From Myxococcus qinghaiensis (GTDB lineage: Bacteria > Myxococcota > Myxococcia > Myxococcales > Myxococcaceae): a stretch of 64,000 bases of DNA. A program made the translations under genes and the position numbers. The DNA is taken from contig NZ_JAKCFA010000040.1 of NCBI RefSeq assembly GCF_024198215.1, positions 1 through 64,000 of the forward strand, written 5' to 3'. The notes beneath the pieces were generated by a model. It worked only from the letters and a program-made list of their open reading frames with translations, ran no database searches and was not told where the DNA came from. Shown in pieces: positions 1 through 9,224 of the stretch (within the stretch, counting starts at the first letter, position 1; the number at the start of each line of letters is the position of its first letter).

Positions 1-42
1 CCTTGGGGTCGACCTTTGCCACGACGTGTCGTGTCCCATGCC

Positions 43-324
43 TCACGCCGCGTCAGCGAGCGACAAGCCTCCCGCCGGCTGCTGGCCTGCTCCTTCTGCA
101 GCCGCCCATCCCCCCTGAACGCTTACGATCCACTCGCCGTCCTCGCTGGCATATCTCCCGATAGCGGTGGGACCGATTGCTTGCAGATACGCCTCCATTG
201 CCGCGATGACCGCTTGAGCGACTTCCTGGTGAGGGCGGTCCATGAAGAACACGAGGCTCAACCCTTCGCGCACCAGAAGGAGTTCAACATACGTGAGGCG
301 AATCCGCGGGTAGTGGTTACTCAT
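43..324 (-). pseudogene. Short immunity-like protein, probably truncated
   Basis: An open frame of 93 codons whose ATG overlaps the stop of the lipoprotein gene before it (ATGA), so the two are translationally coupled. Residues 1-70 look like a real protein: a hydrophobic, aromatic segment (VREGLSLVFFMDRPHQEVAQ) and then GRYASEDGEWIV. This resembles the start of DUF3396/type VI immunity proteins that sit beside lipoprotein toxins in myxobacteria. After about residue 70 the protein turns Ala/Gly-rich and ends, which suggests a frameshift or deletion. Another frame stays open to the window edge. The family match is from memory; the short length and the coupling are seen directly. It could also be a genuine small protein. 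Confidence 0.35.
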
Positions 325-605
325 GGCAGGACTCCCCAGCGCGGAAGGACTCGCGACGCTGGGGCATCACGAAGCGCGGCGGCGGCGGTCCGCGTGGCGG
401 ACGCCATGGCTTGAAGTGGTCGGACAGTGGGAATGACGGCTTCCTCCCCTGCGGCGCGTACGCACAGCTCTGGTCTGTGTCGGCAACCATTGGAGCCCGA
501 GTCGAACTCGTAGCGCCCCGTCGATGCGCGCTCGGGTGCCCCCGCGCAGGCCGCGAGGAACACCGTCCATCCCATCACCCACAACCGTCGCCAGATGCGT
601 TCCAT
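321..605 (-). pseudogene. Truncated Sit/TIGR02269-like lipoprotein
   Basis: Starting at the ATG at 605, the product has a basic N-terminus, a hydrophobic core (LWVMGWTVFLAACAG) and a lipobox ending in Cys, typical of an outer-membrane lipoprotein. The following Cys-containing stretch and the Ala-rich RTAAAALR segment resemble the N-terminal carrier part of myxobacterial SitA/TIGR02269 lipoproteins, whose C-terminal part is a toxin. Here only 94 residues remain and no toxin domain follows, so it looks like a decayed cassette. The next gene overlaps it by four bases, the usual toxin-then-immunity order. An alternative is an unrelated small lipoprotein. Confidence 0.4.
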
Positions 606-700
606 GCTCGGTCCTCGTTCCGCGCGCATCATGACGCGGATGCCACCCGTACCCCACGGTGGGTTGCGACCAGGGCCCCAGTCACGCCATAAGCACGGCG

Positions 701-1549
701 ATGCTCACCGAGGTCCAGGCAGGCCCCTATACCGTCCGAGGCATCTCCGTCGGCGGCGTCTACACCTCCCTCCAGGTCCCCGAGCTGGACGTGGTGCTCG
801 ACGCGGGCATCCCCATCCGCTCCTTCGCCGGCAGTGACCGCATCTTCCTCAGCCACGCCCACCCCGACCACGCCAGCGGGCTCGGCTCGTTGCTCGGCAT
901 CCGTCGCCTCCTGGGCAAGGGCGCCCCCACGGTCTACCTCCCCGCCGAAATCGAGGCCCCCGTCCACGAGGCCCTCGGCGTCCTCACCCGCCTCCATCAC
1001 ACGGCCATGGACGTGCAGACCGTCCCCATGCTCCCCGGGGATATCCAGCCGCTCGGGCAGGGCCTTCACGTCCGCGCCTTCCGCACGCACCATCCCGTCC
1101 CTTCGCTCGGCTACCAGTTCATCCGCCGCGTCTCCAAGCTGCGCCCCGAGTTCCTCGGCCTGCCGCCCCAGGAGATCGCCCAGCGCCGCAAGGCCGGTGA
1201 GAATCTCCTCACGGAGGTCGACCACCTGGAGCTGGCCTACGCCACCGACACACTCGCTCGCGTGCTGGAGACCGAGCCGTCCCTGTTCGACTCGCGCGTC
1301 CTCATCCTCGAGGCCACCTTCGTCGACCCCAAGCGCCCCGTGCAGGACGCCAGAGACCGCGCCCACCTCCACCTCGACGAGCTCATCGCCCAGGCCGACC
1401 GCTTCCACAACGAAGCCCTCGTCCTCATGCACTTCAGCCAGTCCCTCGGTCCGCAGGAAGTGCACGCCCTGATTCGCGAGCGCCTCCCATCCACGCTCGC
1501 CGAGCGCGTCCGCATCTTCGCCCCCGAGTCCGGTCGCTGGTTCGGCTGA
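701..1549 (+). CDS. RNase Z-like metallo-beta-lactamase-fold hydrolase
   Basis: A 282-residue metallo-hydrolase. The zinc site is visible as SHAHPDH (HxHxDH) about 50 residues in. A further His lies in RTHHPVPS, an Asp in LAYATDT, and a late HxHxDE...LMHFSQ block is laid out as in tRNase Z/ElaC-type enzymes, where that region carries the last His. It therefore probably hydrolyses a phosphodiester, possibly maturing tRNA 3' ends, but the substrate cannot be read from sequence. The ATG at 701 is preferred over the in-frame ATG at 659, because the extra 14 residues are not family-like. The gene converges on the HD gene, with 16 bases between the stops. Confidence 0.8.
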   Translation: MLTEVQAGPYTVRGISVGGVYTSLQVPELDVVLDAGIPIRSFAGSDRIFLSHAHPDHASGLGSLLGIRRLLGKGAPTVYLPAEIEAPVHEALGVLTRLHHTAMDVQTVPMLPGDIQPLGQGLHVRAFRTHHPVPSLGYQFIRRVSKLRPEFLGLPPQEIAQRRKAGENLLTEVDHLELAYATDTLARVLETEPSLFDSRVLILEATFVDPKRPVQDARDRAHLHLDELIAQADRFHNEALVLMHFSQSLGPQEVHALIRERLPSTLAERVRIFAPESGRWFG

Positions 1550-1565
1550 ACCTCGCGCCACCGAC

Positions 1566-2159
1566 TCAGTCGGGCCTCAGTGCCTCCAGCTCCGCGAGCA
1601 CCGCGCGCAGCTCCGGTGCCTCCAGCGCCTTCGCCACCGACGCGAAGAACTCCGAGAGGTCTCCAGCCCCCTGGTACTCGTAGACGCACGCCTGGAGGCC
1701 CATCTCCAGGCGGTCCACCTGACGCACCAGCCGCCCTTCGAACGAACTGCCCTGCTCGTACTCGTCCCACAGCGCCAGGTACTCCGCGCCACGCGGCAGC
1801 TTGCCCACGAGCTGCTCCATCGCTCGGCGCTCCATCGCGTGCTTGTCCTCGCGTCCCACCCCGTCATGCGGCGTGAGGTCGCCCACGTACGCCTCGCCCA
1901 GGTCATGCAACAGCGCGATTCGCATCGCCCGTCCCGCGTCTGCTTCCGGGAAGTGACTGTCCACGATGAACAGCGAGAGCAGCGCGACGAACAGCGAGTG
2001 CTCGGCCACGCTCTCGCACCGCTCCTGTGAAATCCCCACCCGCAACCACCCCTGGCGGAAGAGCTGCTTCAGGTGGTTCAGCTCGAAGTACGTCTCGATG
2101 AGGGGGAGCGTCTTGCGCCCTCCGAGCAGGGCGATGGGTGGCGAGCTCTTCGTCTTCAT
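1566..2159 (-). CDS. HD-domain phosphohydrolase (YfbR/HDDC2-like)
   Basis: About 197 residues, the size of the YfbR/HDDC2 group of HD-domain 5'-nucleotidases, which dephosphorylate deoxynucleoside monophosphates using a divalent metal. The metal ligands are visible: H in VAEHS, HD in LLHDLGEAYVGD, and a distal D in RQVDRLE. No regulatory domain is fused. The ATG at 2159 is preferred over the in-frame GTG at 2171 because GGCGGGA precedes it. The gene points away from the transglycosylase gene that starts at 2349, so the roughly 190-base gap carries both promoters. The cellular substrate is an inference from the family. Confidence 0.8.
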   Translation of the reverse strand: MKTKSSPPIALLGGRKTLPLIETYFELNHLKQLFRQGWLRVGISQERCESVAEHSLFVALLSLFIVDSHFPEADAGRAMRIALLHDLGEAYVGDLTPHDGVGREDKHAMERRAMEQLVGKLPRGAEYLALWDEYEQGSSFEGRLVRQVDRLEMGLQACVYEYQGAGDLSEFFASVAKALEAPELRAVLAELEALRPD

Positions 2160-2348
2160 GCGTCCCGCCACGCTACACCCAGGCGCCCCTCGGGCTCCCG
2201 TACTCCTGGTGGGCCCGCCGGGCCTCCAACGTCCCTCTCGGTGCGCATTTCGGAGGGGCGCGTGATTTCACCCCTCACCTCGGCTAGACGGAGGGCGAGG
2301 GGCCAGGTCCGCGACGTCGGGCACGGTCCTGAGGAGGGGGAAGCACCC

Positions 2349-4577
2349 ATGAAGTCTTCGGCTCGTCAGTCCCACGGTGTGTCGCGAGGTGTGCTCGTCG
2401 CCGCGCTGCTCGTGAGTGTCCTCGCTTGCAAGCAGGAGCCTCCCGCTCCGCCGCCAGCGCCGCCCCCGCCTGTCGCCGCCGTGGAGCCGGAGGACCCTCC
2501 CTTCCCCGAGCAGGCCCTGCCGCTCCCCGCCGAGGTGGCCCAGGTCGCCGCCGAGCCCGTGAAGCCTCCCGAGCCTCCCTTCACCGGAGACCTCCCCGCG
2601 CTGCGCAAGCGCGGTGTCCTCCGCATCCTCGTGGAAGGCACCGACGAAGACTTCCTGCCGCGTCAGGGTACGCCCCGCTCACAGGACCGCGCGATGCTGG
2701 AGCGCTTCGCCGCGAAGCACTCGCTGACCGCCGAGTTCATCGCCGTGGAGCGCTTCGACCAACTCATCCCCTCATTGCGAGAAGGACGCGGAGACGTCAT
2801 CGCCGCGGACCTGACCGTGACGCCGGAGCGCTCCACCGAGCTGGCCTTCACCCGTCCCCTGGCCCTGGTGAACGAAGTCGTCGTAGGCAAGCGGGGCACC
2901 ACGGGACTGCCACGCAAGCCGGAGGACCTCGCTGCGCGCACCGTGCACGTGCGCGCCAGCTCCACCTTCGCCGCGTCGCTCGCCGCGCTCGCGAAGGAGA
3001 AGGCTCCCGGTCTCACCCTCGAGCCCGTGCCCGAGAGCATCGACTCCGAGGAGCTGGCCTGGAAGGTGTCCCGAGGTGAAGTCCCGCTCACCGTCGTGGA
3101 CAGTCACCTGCTCGCCGCCATCCAGACCTACAACCCGGACGTGGAGGCCCTCTTCACCATCGCGGAGAAGCGCGCCCTCGCGTGGGCCGTGCGCCCGGAG
3201 AACCCCGCGCTGCGTGGAGCCCTGGATGCCTTCCTCGTGGAGCGCGCGCTCACCGACCACCGCGAGCAGCTGTTCACAGGGGACCTCGACGCCATCCGCA
3301 AGCGGGGCGTGCTGCGCGTCCTCACGCGCAACAGTCCCGTCACCTACTACCTCCACCGAGGAGAGCAGGCCGGCTTCGATTACGAGATGGCGAAGCTCGC
3401 CGCCCAGGCCCTCAAGGTGCGGCTGGAGGTGGTGGTGCCTCCTTCGTACGACGAGCTCGTGACGTGGCTGAAGGAGGGCAGGGGAGATGTGATTGCCGCT
3501 GCGTTCACCGTCACGCCGGAGCGGCAGCGCGAGGTGGCCTTCAGTCGCCCCTATCTCTTCGTGGATGAAGTCATCGTGCAGCGCGTGGGCGCACCCAAGC
3601 TCGCGTCCGTGAAGGACTTGAAGGGCCAGTCGGTCCACGTCCGGCGCTCGTCCAGCCACTTCGCCACGCTCCAGGCCGCGTCGGCCGTGCACGGCTTCTC
3701 AGTCGTAGAGGCACCCGAGGACCAGGACGCGGAGACCCTCATCGACCAGGTGGCGCGCGGAGAGATTCTCCACACCGTGACGGACAGCCACATCCTCGCC
3801 GCGGAGCGCGTGTACCGCGATGACGTGGAGGCCGCGTTGACGGTGCCAGGGGAGGGCCCTCGCGCAAGCCCCGAGGGCCAGTACGGCATCGCCTTCGCCG
3901 TGCGCCCGCAGAGCGTGAAGCTGCGCGCCTTCCTCGACGGCTTCGTGAAGAAGGTCTACCGGGGCACCGAGTACAACCTGGCCCGCCGTCGCTACTTCGA
4001 GGGCCACCGGAGCCAGGCGCCCGCGACGACGGAAGAGGCGGTGCTCACCGGTGCCATCTCACCCTATGACGTGCTGGTGCAGTCCTACTCACAGCGCTAC
4101 GGCCTGGACTGGCGGCTGATGGTGGCGCAGATGTTCCAGGAGAGCCGGTTCGATCCACGGGCCCAGAGCTGGGTCGGCGCGCAGGGGCTCTTCCAGGTGA
4201 TGCCCGGCACGGGCAAGGAGCTGGGTTTCCGGAAGCTGGAGGACCCGGAGCAGGGCATCCACGCGGGGGTGAAGTACATGCACCAGCTCATCGGGCGAAT
4301 CGCCCCGGAGATTCCCTTCAAGCAGCGACTGCGCTTCGCGCTGGCCTCCTACAACGCGGGGCTCGGCCACGTGCTGGACGCTCGGCGGCTGGCGCAGGAG
4401 CAGGGGTTGGACCCCAACCGCTGGTTCGGCAACGTGGAGAAGGCGATGCTGCTCCTGGAGAAGCCCCAGCACTACCGCCGCGCGCGACACGGCTACTGCC
4501 GAGGCTCCGAGCCCGTGAAGTACGTCTCTGAAATCCAGACGCGCTACGGCAACTACGTCGCCGTCGTGCAGCACTGA
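2349..4577 (+). CDS. MltF-like lytic transglycosylase lipoprotein with two solute-binding domains
   Basis: A 742-residue envelope protein that would cut peptidoglycan glycan strands. A signal peptide ends in a lipobox at Cys27 (LVSVLAC), followed by a Pro-rich linker. Two type-3 periplasmic solute-binding domains follow (about 80-290 and 310-555), each opening with FTGDL..(L/I)RKRGVLR. A C-terminal SLT lysozyme-like domain carries the catalytic Glu598 in MFQESRFDP, then GAQGLFQVMPGTG and ASYNAG. Ordinary MltF has one solute-binding domain that regulates the SLT domain; here it is duplicated. The ATG at 2349 is chosen because the frame upstream is not signal-like and a GGAGGGGG stretch precedes it. 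It ends one base from the convergent gene. Confidence 0.88.
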   Translation: MKSSARQSHGVSRGVLVAALLVSVLACKQEPPAPPPAPPPPVAAVEPEDPPFPEQALPLPAEVAQVAAEPVKPPEPPFTGDLPALRKRGVLRILVEGTDEDFLPRQGTPRSQDRAMLERFAAKHSLTAEFIAVERFDQLIPSLREGRGDVIAADLTVTPERSTELAFTRPLALVNEVVVGKRGTTGLPRKPEDLAARTVHVRASSTFAASLAALAKEKAPGLTLEPVPESIDSEELAWKVSRGEVPLTVVDSHLLAAIQTYNPDVEALFTIAEKRALAWAVRPENPALRGALDAFLVERALTDHREQLFTGDLDAIRKRGVLRVLTRNSPVTYYLHRGEQAGFDYEMAKLAAQALKVRLEVVVPPSYDELVTWLKEGRGDVIAAAFTVTPERQREVAFSRPYLFVDEVIVQRVGAPKLASVKDLKGQSVHVRRSSSHFATLQAASAVHGFSVVEAPEDQDAETLIDQVARGEILHTVTDSHILAAERVYRDDVEAALTVPGEGPRASPEGQYGIAFAVRPQSVKLRAFLDGFVKKVYRGTEYNLARRRYFEGHRSQAPATTEEAVLTGAISPYDVLVQSYSQRYGLDWRLMVAQMFQESRFDPRAQSWVGAQGLFQVMPGTGKELGFRKLEDPEQGIHAGVKYMHQLIGRIAPEIPFKQRLRFALASYNAGLGHVLDARRLAQEQGLDPNRWFGNVEKAMLLLEKPQHYRRARHGYCRGSEPVKYVSEIQTRYGNYVAVVQH

Positions 4578-4578
4578 C

Positions 4579-5289
4579 TCAGAGGTCGACGCCCACGTAC
4601 GCGGCGGCCCAGGGGCCGCTGAGGGACACGGAGAACGTGTCGGGGGCCGTGTCCGCCACCATGCCGAAGCTCTTGGCCTGCTTCACGTACTGCGTGTAGC
4701 CGACGTTGACCCGGGTGTGGACCCAGCGGCTGAGCTGGTAGTGGAGCGCCGCCGAGCCGCCCCCTCCGAAGGTCCATTTGCGGACGCGCCGCTGAAAGAA
4801 CGCCGAGTCAGGGTCCGGATTCGCCGTTCCGTCGGGAGGCACCGTCGCGAACATCCGCCCGGAGGCGAGGCTGACCTCGGACGCGGCGCCGTAGAGGTTG
4901 AGGCCCAGCAGCAACTTGCCCGTCAGCGTGAAGCGCTTCTCGAATCCCGGCCGCACCGACAGGACCTGCAGCTCATCCCCCGTCAGGTACCAGTCCACCC
5001 CGTTGGTCCACCACCAGTCGCTCCGGCCCGAGCTCCTCACCATGTTGAAGTGCAGCCCGCCCGACAGGCGCGTCGAACTGGCGCGAGCACCCAGCATGCT
5101 CGTCTCGTTCCGCCAGTCGAGCATGTACGCCGTCGGGTGCCGCATCCGCCCCAACGAGCCCCCGAACTCCACCGAGACCTGCGGAGGCCGCTGCGCCATG
5201 CCTGACTCGGCCTCTGGCGGGGCGGAGGCCCCGGCCGCGAAGGCCGGGCCCAGGGTGAGCAACATGCCGATGCCGAACAGCGTGCGCAT
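4579..5289 (-). CDS. Putative outer-membrane beta-barrel protein
   Basis: A 236-residue protein with a clear Sec signal peptide (MRTLFGIGMLLTLGPAFAAG). Beyond it, short alternating hydrophobic/polar strands rich in Gly and aromatics run to the end (for example WTFGGGGSAALHYQL and VHTRVNVGYTQYV), and the last strand is AAYVGVDL. That pattern suggests a small outer-membrane barrel, though no named family is recognised. A strong Shine-Dalgarno AGGAGG sits between the stop of the upstream DUF4139 gene and this ATG, with only 12 bases between genes. It is probably the last gene of the MNIO/DUF4139 operon, which hints at a shared envelope function. Confidence 0.6.
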   Translation of the reverse strand: MRTLFGIGMLLTLGPAFAAGASAPPEAESGMAQRPPQVSVEFGGSLGRMRHPTAYMLDWRNETSMLGARASSTRLSGGLHFNMVRSSGRSDWWWTNGVDWYLTGDELQVLSVRPGFEKRFTLTGKLLLGLNLYGAASEVSLASGRMFATVPPDGTANPDPDSAFFQRRVRKWTFGGGGSAALHYQLSRWVHTRVNVGYTQYVKQAKSFGMVADTAPDTFSVSLSGPWAAAYVGVDL

Positions 5290-5301
5290 GACGAACCTCC
5301 T

Positions 5302-6864
5302 CTACAGCCCCGCGACCTTCGAGGCGCTGCTCACCGTATAGACCAAGGTCAGCTCCTGCTGGGAACGCGGCGGCGCCGTCAGCTCGAAGCGTGCGATGCC
5401 TTCTGAACTGACCCGCGTGGGCGCGGGCTTCGTGGCGTCCTTCAGGAGCGTCACCTCCACCGTCTCCACCTCGGACACCGGAATCCGCTCCTCCAGCGCC
5501 ACCGTCGCGGGGTGGGCGCTCATGTTGGAGAGGAACATCTTCACGTGGTGCGTCTTCACCTTGCGTCCCGACAGGCGGCTCGTCTCCTCCTGGAGGTCCG
5601 TCTGCCGAGCCACCCGGAGCGAGTCCTCGCTGCCGAAGCCCAGCCGCACGCGCTCGCCCTTGCCCGTGAAGCGCAGCTGCGAGCGGCCCACATAGCCACT
5701 GGCCCGCACCAGGTCCACCGGACCCGCGAGCAGTACCGCCGGGCCCACGTTGTCGAACCGGGCCACGCGATGCACCAGCGGCGACAGCTCCGGACACACC
5801 AGCAGCTCGGACGCCGCGGGCGCGGTGAAGTGGAACATGGGCACGCGGTGCGGCTCACCGTCCGAGGGCACCGTGGTGCGATGGGCCGCCGCGAGCGTCA
5901 ACGCCTCGCCGCCATCGTCCATGCCCGGCAGTCCGTCCTCACGCTTCGCCGCCGCGCCTTCGCCCGTCGTCTGGATGACCTCCTCGCGGATGGCCACCTC
6001 CACGACCTGCCTCTCGCGCTCCGTCTTGTCCCGCAGGAAGAGCCAGTCCGTCTCCAGCCGGGGAGGCGTGGCCCCCAGCGTGGGGCGCGCGGTGGAGAAC
6101 GCCAGCTCCACGTCCTTCCAGTCCTCCTCCGTGCGCTGCCACACCACCGCCTCGCACTCCAGCCGCACCGTCGGAGCCGCGCCGGCTGTCGTCGGCTCCA
6201 GGGTCGCGCGATAGGCCGGACGCCAGGCCGCGCAGGGCACCAGGTAGGTGATGGACAACAGCGCCGTGCCGCCCGCGGGGTGGCCCACCTCCAGCTCGGC
6301 GTGGACGTCGAGCTTCGCCTCCGACTGCTGCGTCCCTGACAGCGCGCGCCGGGCCTCCTCGAGCTGCTGGTGCAGGCGCTGCTCTTCCCGCAGCGCACGG
6401 CGCACGGCCTCTTCCGCGACGTCCAGCTCCCGGCGCACGGTGTCGAGCTGCTGTTTCCATTCCTCGGCCCGTGCGTTGCCGCCACCGGCCTGCTCGGAGA
6501 TGGCGCGGTACACGTCCGCGTGCGCGGTGGTGAGCAGCCCGTGTCGCGTGCTCAGCCGCTCGCGGTCCGCGCGGGCCTGCCGCTCCTGTGTCTCCAGATT
6601 CGCCACGCGTCGCCCCAGCTCGGTGGCGTGCTCGCGGCGGGCTTCGGGAGGCTGGGGCTTCTTCGCGCGCCGGACGCGCGCCTGGGACACGGTGCCTCCG
6701 GCCAGCTTCGCTTGCAGCGAGCGGTCCACCGCCAGCGGGGACAGCCCCGCGATGACCAGCCGCTGGGCTCCGGGCACCAGCGGGACTTCACCTCGGCGCT
6801 CGACGAGCGCGCGATCTTCCAGGACCGTGACCTTGACCACCGGCAGGGTGAGGGGCGTGCTCAT
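5302..6864 (-). CDS. MuiA-type DUF4140/DUF4139 protein (shorter paralogue)
   Basis: A 520-residue member of the mucoidy-inhibitor-like family. The N-terminal DUF4140 part begins VTVLEDRALVERRGEVPL, followed by a long heptad-rich coiled coil (about 95-180: LGRRVANLETQERQARADR and onward). The C-terminal DUF4139 part contains PCAAWRPAYRATLEP and ends in strand-rich sequence. No catalytic motif is known for the family; it is loosely tied to surface polysaccharide in fungi and bacteria. There is no signal peptide. The ATG at 6864 shares one base with the stop of the upstream paralogue (TGATG), so the pair is translationally coupled and may form a heteromer. An upstream in-frame start would lie inside the previous gene. 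Confidence 0.8.
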   Translation of the reverse strand: MSTPLTLPVVKVTVLEDRALVERRGEVPLVPGAQRLVIAGLSPLAVDRSLQAKLAGGTVSQARVRRAKKPQPPEARREHATELGRRVANLETQERQARADRERLSTRHGLLTTAHADVYRAISEQAGGGNARAEEWKQQLDTVRRELDVAEEAVRRALREEQRLHQQLEEARRALSGTQQSEAKLDVHAELEVGHPAGGTALLSITYLVPCAAWRPAYRATLEPTTAGAAPTVRLECEAVVWQRTEEDWKDVELAFSTARPTLGATPPRLETDWLFLRDKTERERQVVEVAIREEVIQTTGEGAAAKREDGLPGMDDGGEALTLAAAHRTTVPSDGEPHRVPMFHFTAPAASELLVCPELSPLVHRVARFDNVGPAVLLAGPVDLVRASGYVGRSQLRFTGKGERVRLGFGSEDSLRVARQTDLQEETSRLSGRKVKTHHVKMFLSNMSAHPATVALEERIPVSEVETVEVTLLKDATKPAPTRVSSEGIARFELTAPPRSQQELTLVYTVSSASKVAGL

Positions 6865-9188
6865 CAGGTCCTCCGGTTTCCCCCGCCGAGCATCTTGCTG
6901 GCGGGAATCTTCACGGTCCACGTCGCCTTGAGCGTCTGCGCCTCACCCGGCTGGAGCACCACGCGCCACGCGCGCTCGCCCTCCACCGGGACTTCTCCTG
7001 GCAAGGGGGTGCGTTTCTGCCAGACCGGCGCGACCTCCGTCTCCTCCACCTTGATGTCCTTCTCGAACCCCGAGGGGACAGCCGGCACGCGCTCGCACAC
7101 CTCGACGAGAATCCGGTTGGACATCCGGTTGGCCAGCTCCACCGAGACATGGTGGGTCAGCATGGTCGAGCCACCGAAGATGCCGCCGGTGGCTTCGTCG
7201 AAGCGCGTGTTACGCGCGACCTTGATGGACTCCTCCACGCCCAGGCCCAGTCGCTGGGTGGAGCCCGGGGGCATGGTGGGCAGCGGCGACGTCATCAGGA
7301 ACTCATCGCCCAGCGTGACGTCCACTGGGCCCGCGAGCAGCGGATAGGGCGTGCGATTCTCCACCCGCACCGTGCGGAACGCGCGCGCCTCCACCGAGGG
7401 CACGATGACGTACTCGGCGGACAGGCCCACCGGAACGGACAGCACCGGCAGCGTGTGCCATGCCGCGTCCGAGGGCACGTCCGCGCGCGTCTCCAGGTCG
7501 AAGCGCGCATCGAAGTGCATCGCGGACTCGCGCGGCGGCACCGTCCACGTGGGCGTCGGGACACGCCAGAGGCTGTTGACCTCCTGCTCGCTCACGGCGA
7601 CGAACGAGAGGACGTTGACGTGAATCTGCACGGCCGAAAGCGCGAGAATCTCGCGCGTGACATGAGAGGGGCGAGGGCGCAGCCGGCCGCGTCCGTCCAG
7701 GTCGTCCGCGGGTGTCAGCGCCAGGCGGTCATAGTCGAGCAGCGCGTCCGAGGGCTCCATCCGGGGCAGTGCGCTCGGGCGGTCCTGCGGCGCGCCTCCG
7801 CCTCCACCCAGGCTCCCGTCCAGGTCGGCGTACGCGCCTCCGTAGCCTCCTTCCTCCTCTTGGGGCGCCATCTCCTCGGACTCGTCATCCATCGCGGGAG
7901 GGGCCATCGAGCCGCGCGAGCGACTCACCACTTCATACTCTCCGGTCGGAGAGGACCCTCCTCGGGGGGCGGCCGCGGGTCGGGGCGCGGCCGCTGGAGG
8001 AGGAGGCGGCGCGGAGACCGAGGGAGCCGAGCCCGCGCTGCCCACGGAGCGCCTCTTCTGAGCCATGGGCTTCGCGAGCGCGCGTCCCCCCTTGGGGGCG
8101 GCCTCCTTGTTCCTCTCCAGTTGTTCCATCGGCTCCGCAAGCAACTCCACGTCGGGCGACCCCTGGTGGTAGCCGGAGCCAGGCGCCTGGGGGATGAGGG
8201 GCTGCCGGAGCGTGTCGTAGCCGGCGAAGAGCTCGTCCAGGCCCGGAGGCGGCTCGCGCCAGCCGGAGCGAGGCGGCGGGGGCTGTCGGCGGCCGATGCG
8301 CAGCGCCTTCAGCTCGGGGACCTCGGCCTTGCGGTCCAGCGCGGCCGTGGACACCGCGAGCTTCACGCCGGTCCAGTCCTCGCCCGTGCGCTGGATGATG
8401 GAGGCGCGCATCCGCAGCGTGCCTTCCTCCAGCGTCCGGGGCAGGCGCAGGTCATAGGTCGGCACCCAGCGCGCGCCCGGGACGGCGTACTCCAGGGTGA
8501 GCACCGCCGGAGTCTCGCGGGGCCACGGGTTGCCGGACAGCGTGAGCACGGCGGCGCGATACACGCGGGCCCGCTCTCCTCGCACGGACGACGACGCCTC
8601 ATGCAGGCGCTGCCGCCGCAGCCGGACGTCGGCCTCCGCGTCGCGGTGCTCCTGCTCCAACTCCAGCCGCCGCGCGTTCAGGGCGCCCAGCTCCGCGTCC
8701 ACGAAGGACGTCAGCGCCAGCAGCGCGGACAGCGGGGCCTCGTGAGGCACGTAGCTGTCCTTCTTCTGCGGAGGGAACGTGGGCTTGAGCTTGCTGATGG
8801 CCTGGAGCTCGCGTTGAACGCCCTCCAACCGTGCCGCCACGTCAGCGACGCGCGCGAGGGCTTCCTCCAGGGCCCGGTGCTCGCCAGGGACATCGACCTC
8901 GGGCGGGAGCTGGACGTCGAAAGTCGGCCGGATGGCGCGGACGACGAGCCCGGGAGGCCCTTGTCGTATGGCGGCCCGGAGCGTGCCTGGGCGCAGCGAC
9001 AGTGGGAGACCGTTGAGCTGGATTTCGGTGGGAACGCGGTCCTCCACGAGCTGCAGGGTGGCGATGCGAGTACACAGCGCCCCTTCAGCGTGAACGGTGA
9101 CCGCGTCCAGGATGGATGGCACGACGAGCATGCGCCCCCTCGGCTCGGGAAGAAGCGGCAGGCTAGTCGAGATGGGCTCCAGAATCAT
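6864..9188 (-). CDS. DUF4139 protein (longer paralogue) with disordered insert
   Basis: A 774-residue paralogue of the next gene in the operon. The N-terminal third has a DUF4140-like part and a coiled coil (about 100-205). The DUF4139 core has the same arrangement as its partner: VPGARWVPTYDLRLP early, and near the end a block (GSTQRLGLGVEESIKVARNT) matching the partner's GFGSEDSLRVARQT. Between about residues 340 and 475 lies a low-complexity insert rich in Pro, Ala, Gly and acidic residues that the partner lacks. It starts 36 bases after the HvfC-like gene and overlaps the next start by one base. An internal ATG at 9131 could be the true start. Confidence 0.78.
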   Translation of the reverse strand: MILEPISTSLPLLPEPRGRMLVVPSILDAVTVHAEGALCTRIATLQLVEDRVPTEIQLNGLPLSLRPGTLRAAIRQGPPGLVVRAIRPTFDVQLPPEVDVPGEHRALEEALARVADVAARLEGVQRELQAISKLKPTFPPQKKDSYVPHEAPLSALLALTSFVDAELGALNARRLELEQEHRDAEADVRLRRQRLHEASSSVRGERARVYRAAVLTLSGNPWPRETPAVLTLEYAVPGARWVPTYDLRLPRTLEEGTLRMRASIIQRTGEDWTGVKLAVSTAALDRKAEVPELKALRIGRRQPPPPRSGWREPPPGLDELFAGYDTLRQPLIPQAPGSGYHQGSPDVELLAEPMEQLERNKEAAPKGGRALAKPMAQKRRSVGSAGSAPSVSAPPPPPAAAPRPAAAPRGGSSPTGEYEVVSRSRGSMAPPAMDDESEEMAPQEEEGGYGGAYADLDGSLGGGGGAPQDRPSALPRMEPSDALLDYDRLALTPADDLDGRGRLRPRPSHVTREILALSAVQIHVNVLSFVAVSEQEVNSLWRVPTPTWTVPPRESAMHFDARFDLETRADVPSDAAWHTLPVLSVPVGLSAEYVIVPSVEARAFRTVRVENRTPYPLLAGPVDVTLGDEFLMTSPLPTMPPGSTQRLGLGVEESIKVARNTRFDEATGGIFGGSTMLTHHVSVELANRMSNRILVEVCERVPAVPSGFEKDIKVEETEVAPVWQKRTPLPGEVPVEGERAWRVVLQPGEAQTLKATWTVKIPASKMLGGGNRRT

Positions 9189-9224
9189 GCCCCCGCGGTG
9201 TCGTTCTCCCGGGAGGGGCTGGAG

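Noticed and set aside
2073..2348. In-frame upstream extension of the transglycosylase gene
   Set aside because: It overlaps the HD gene start and would bury the lipoprotein signal peptide; the ATG at 2349 gives a proper lipobox.
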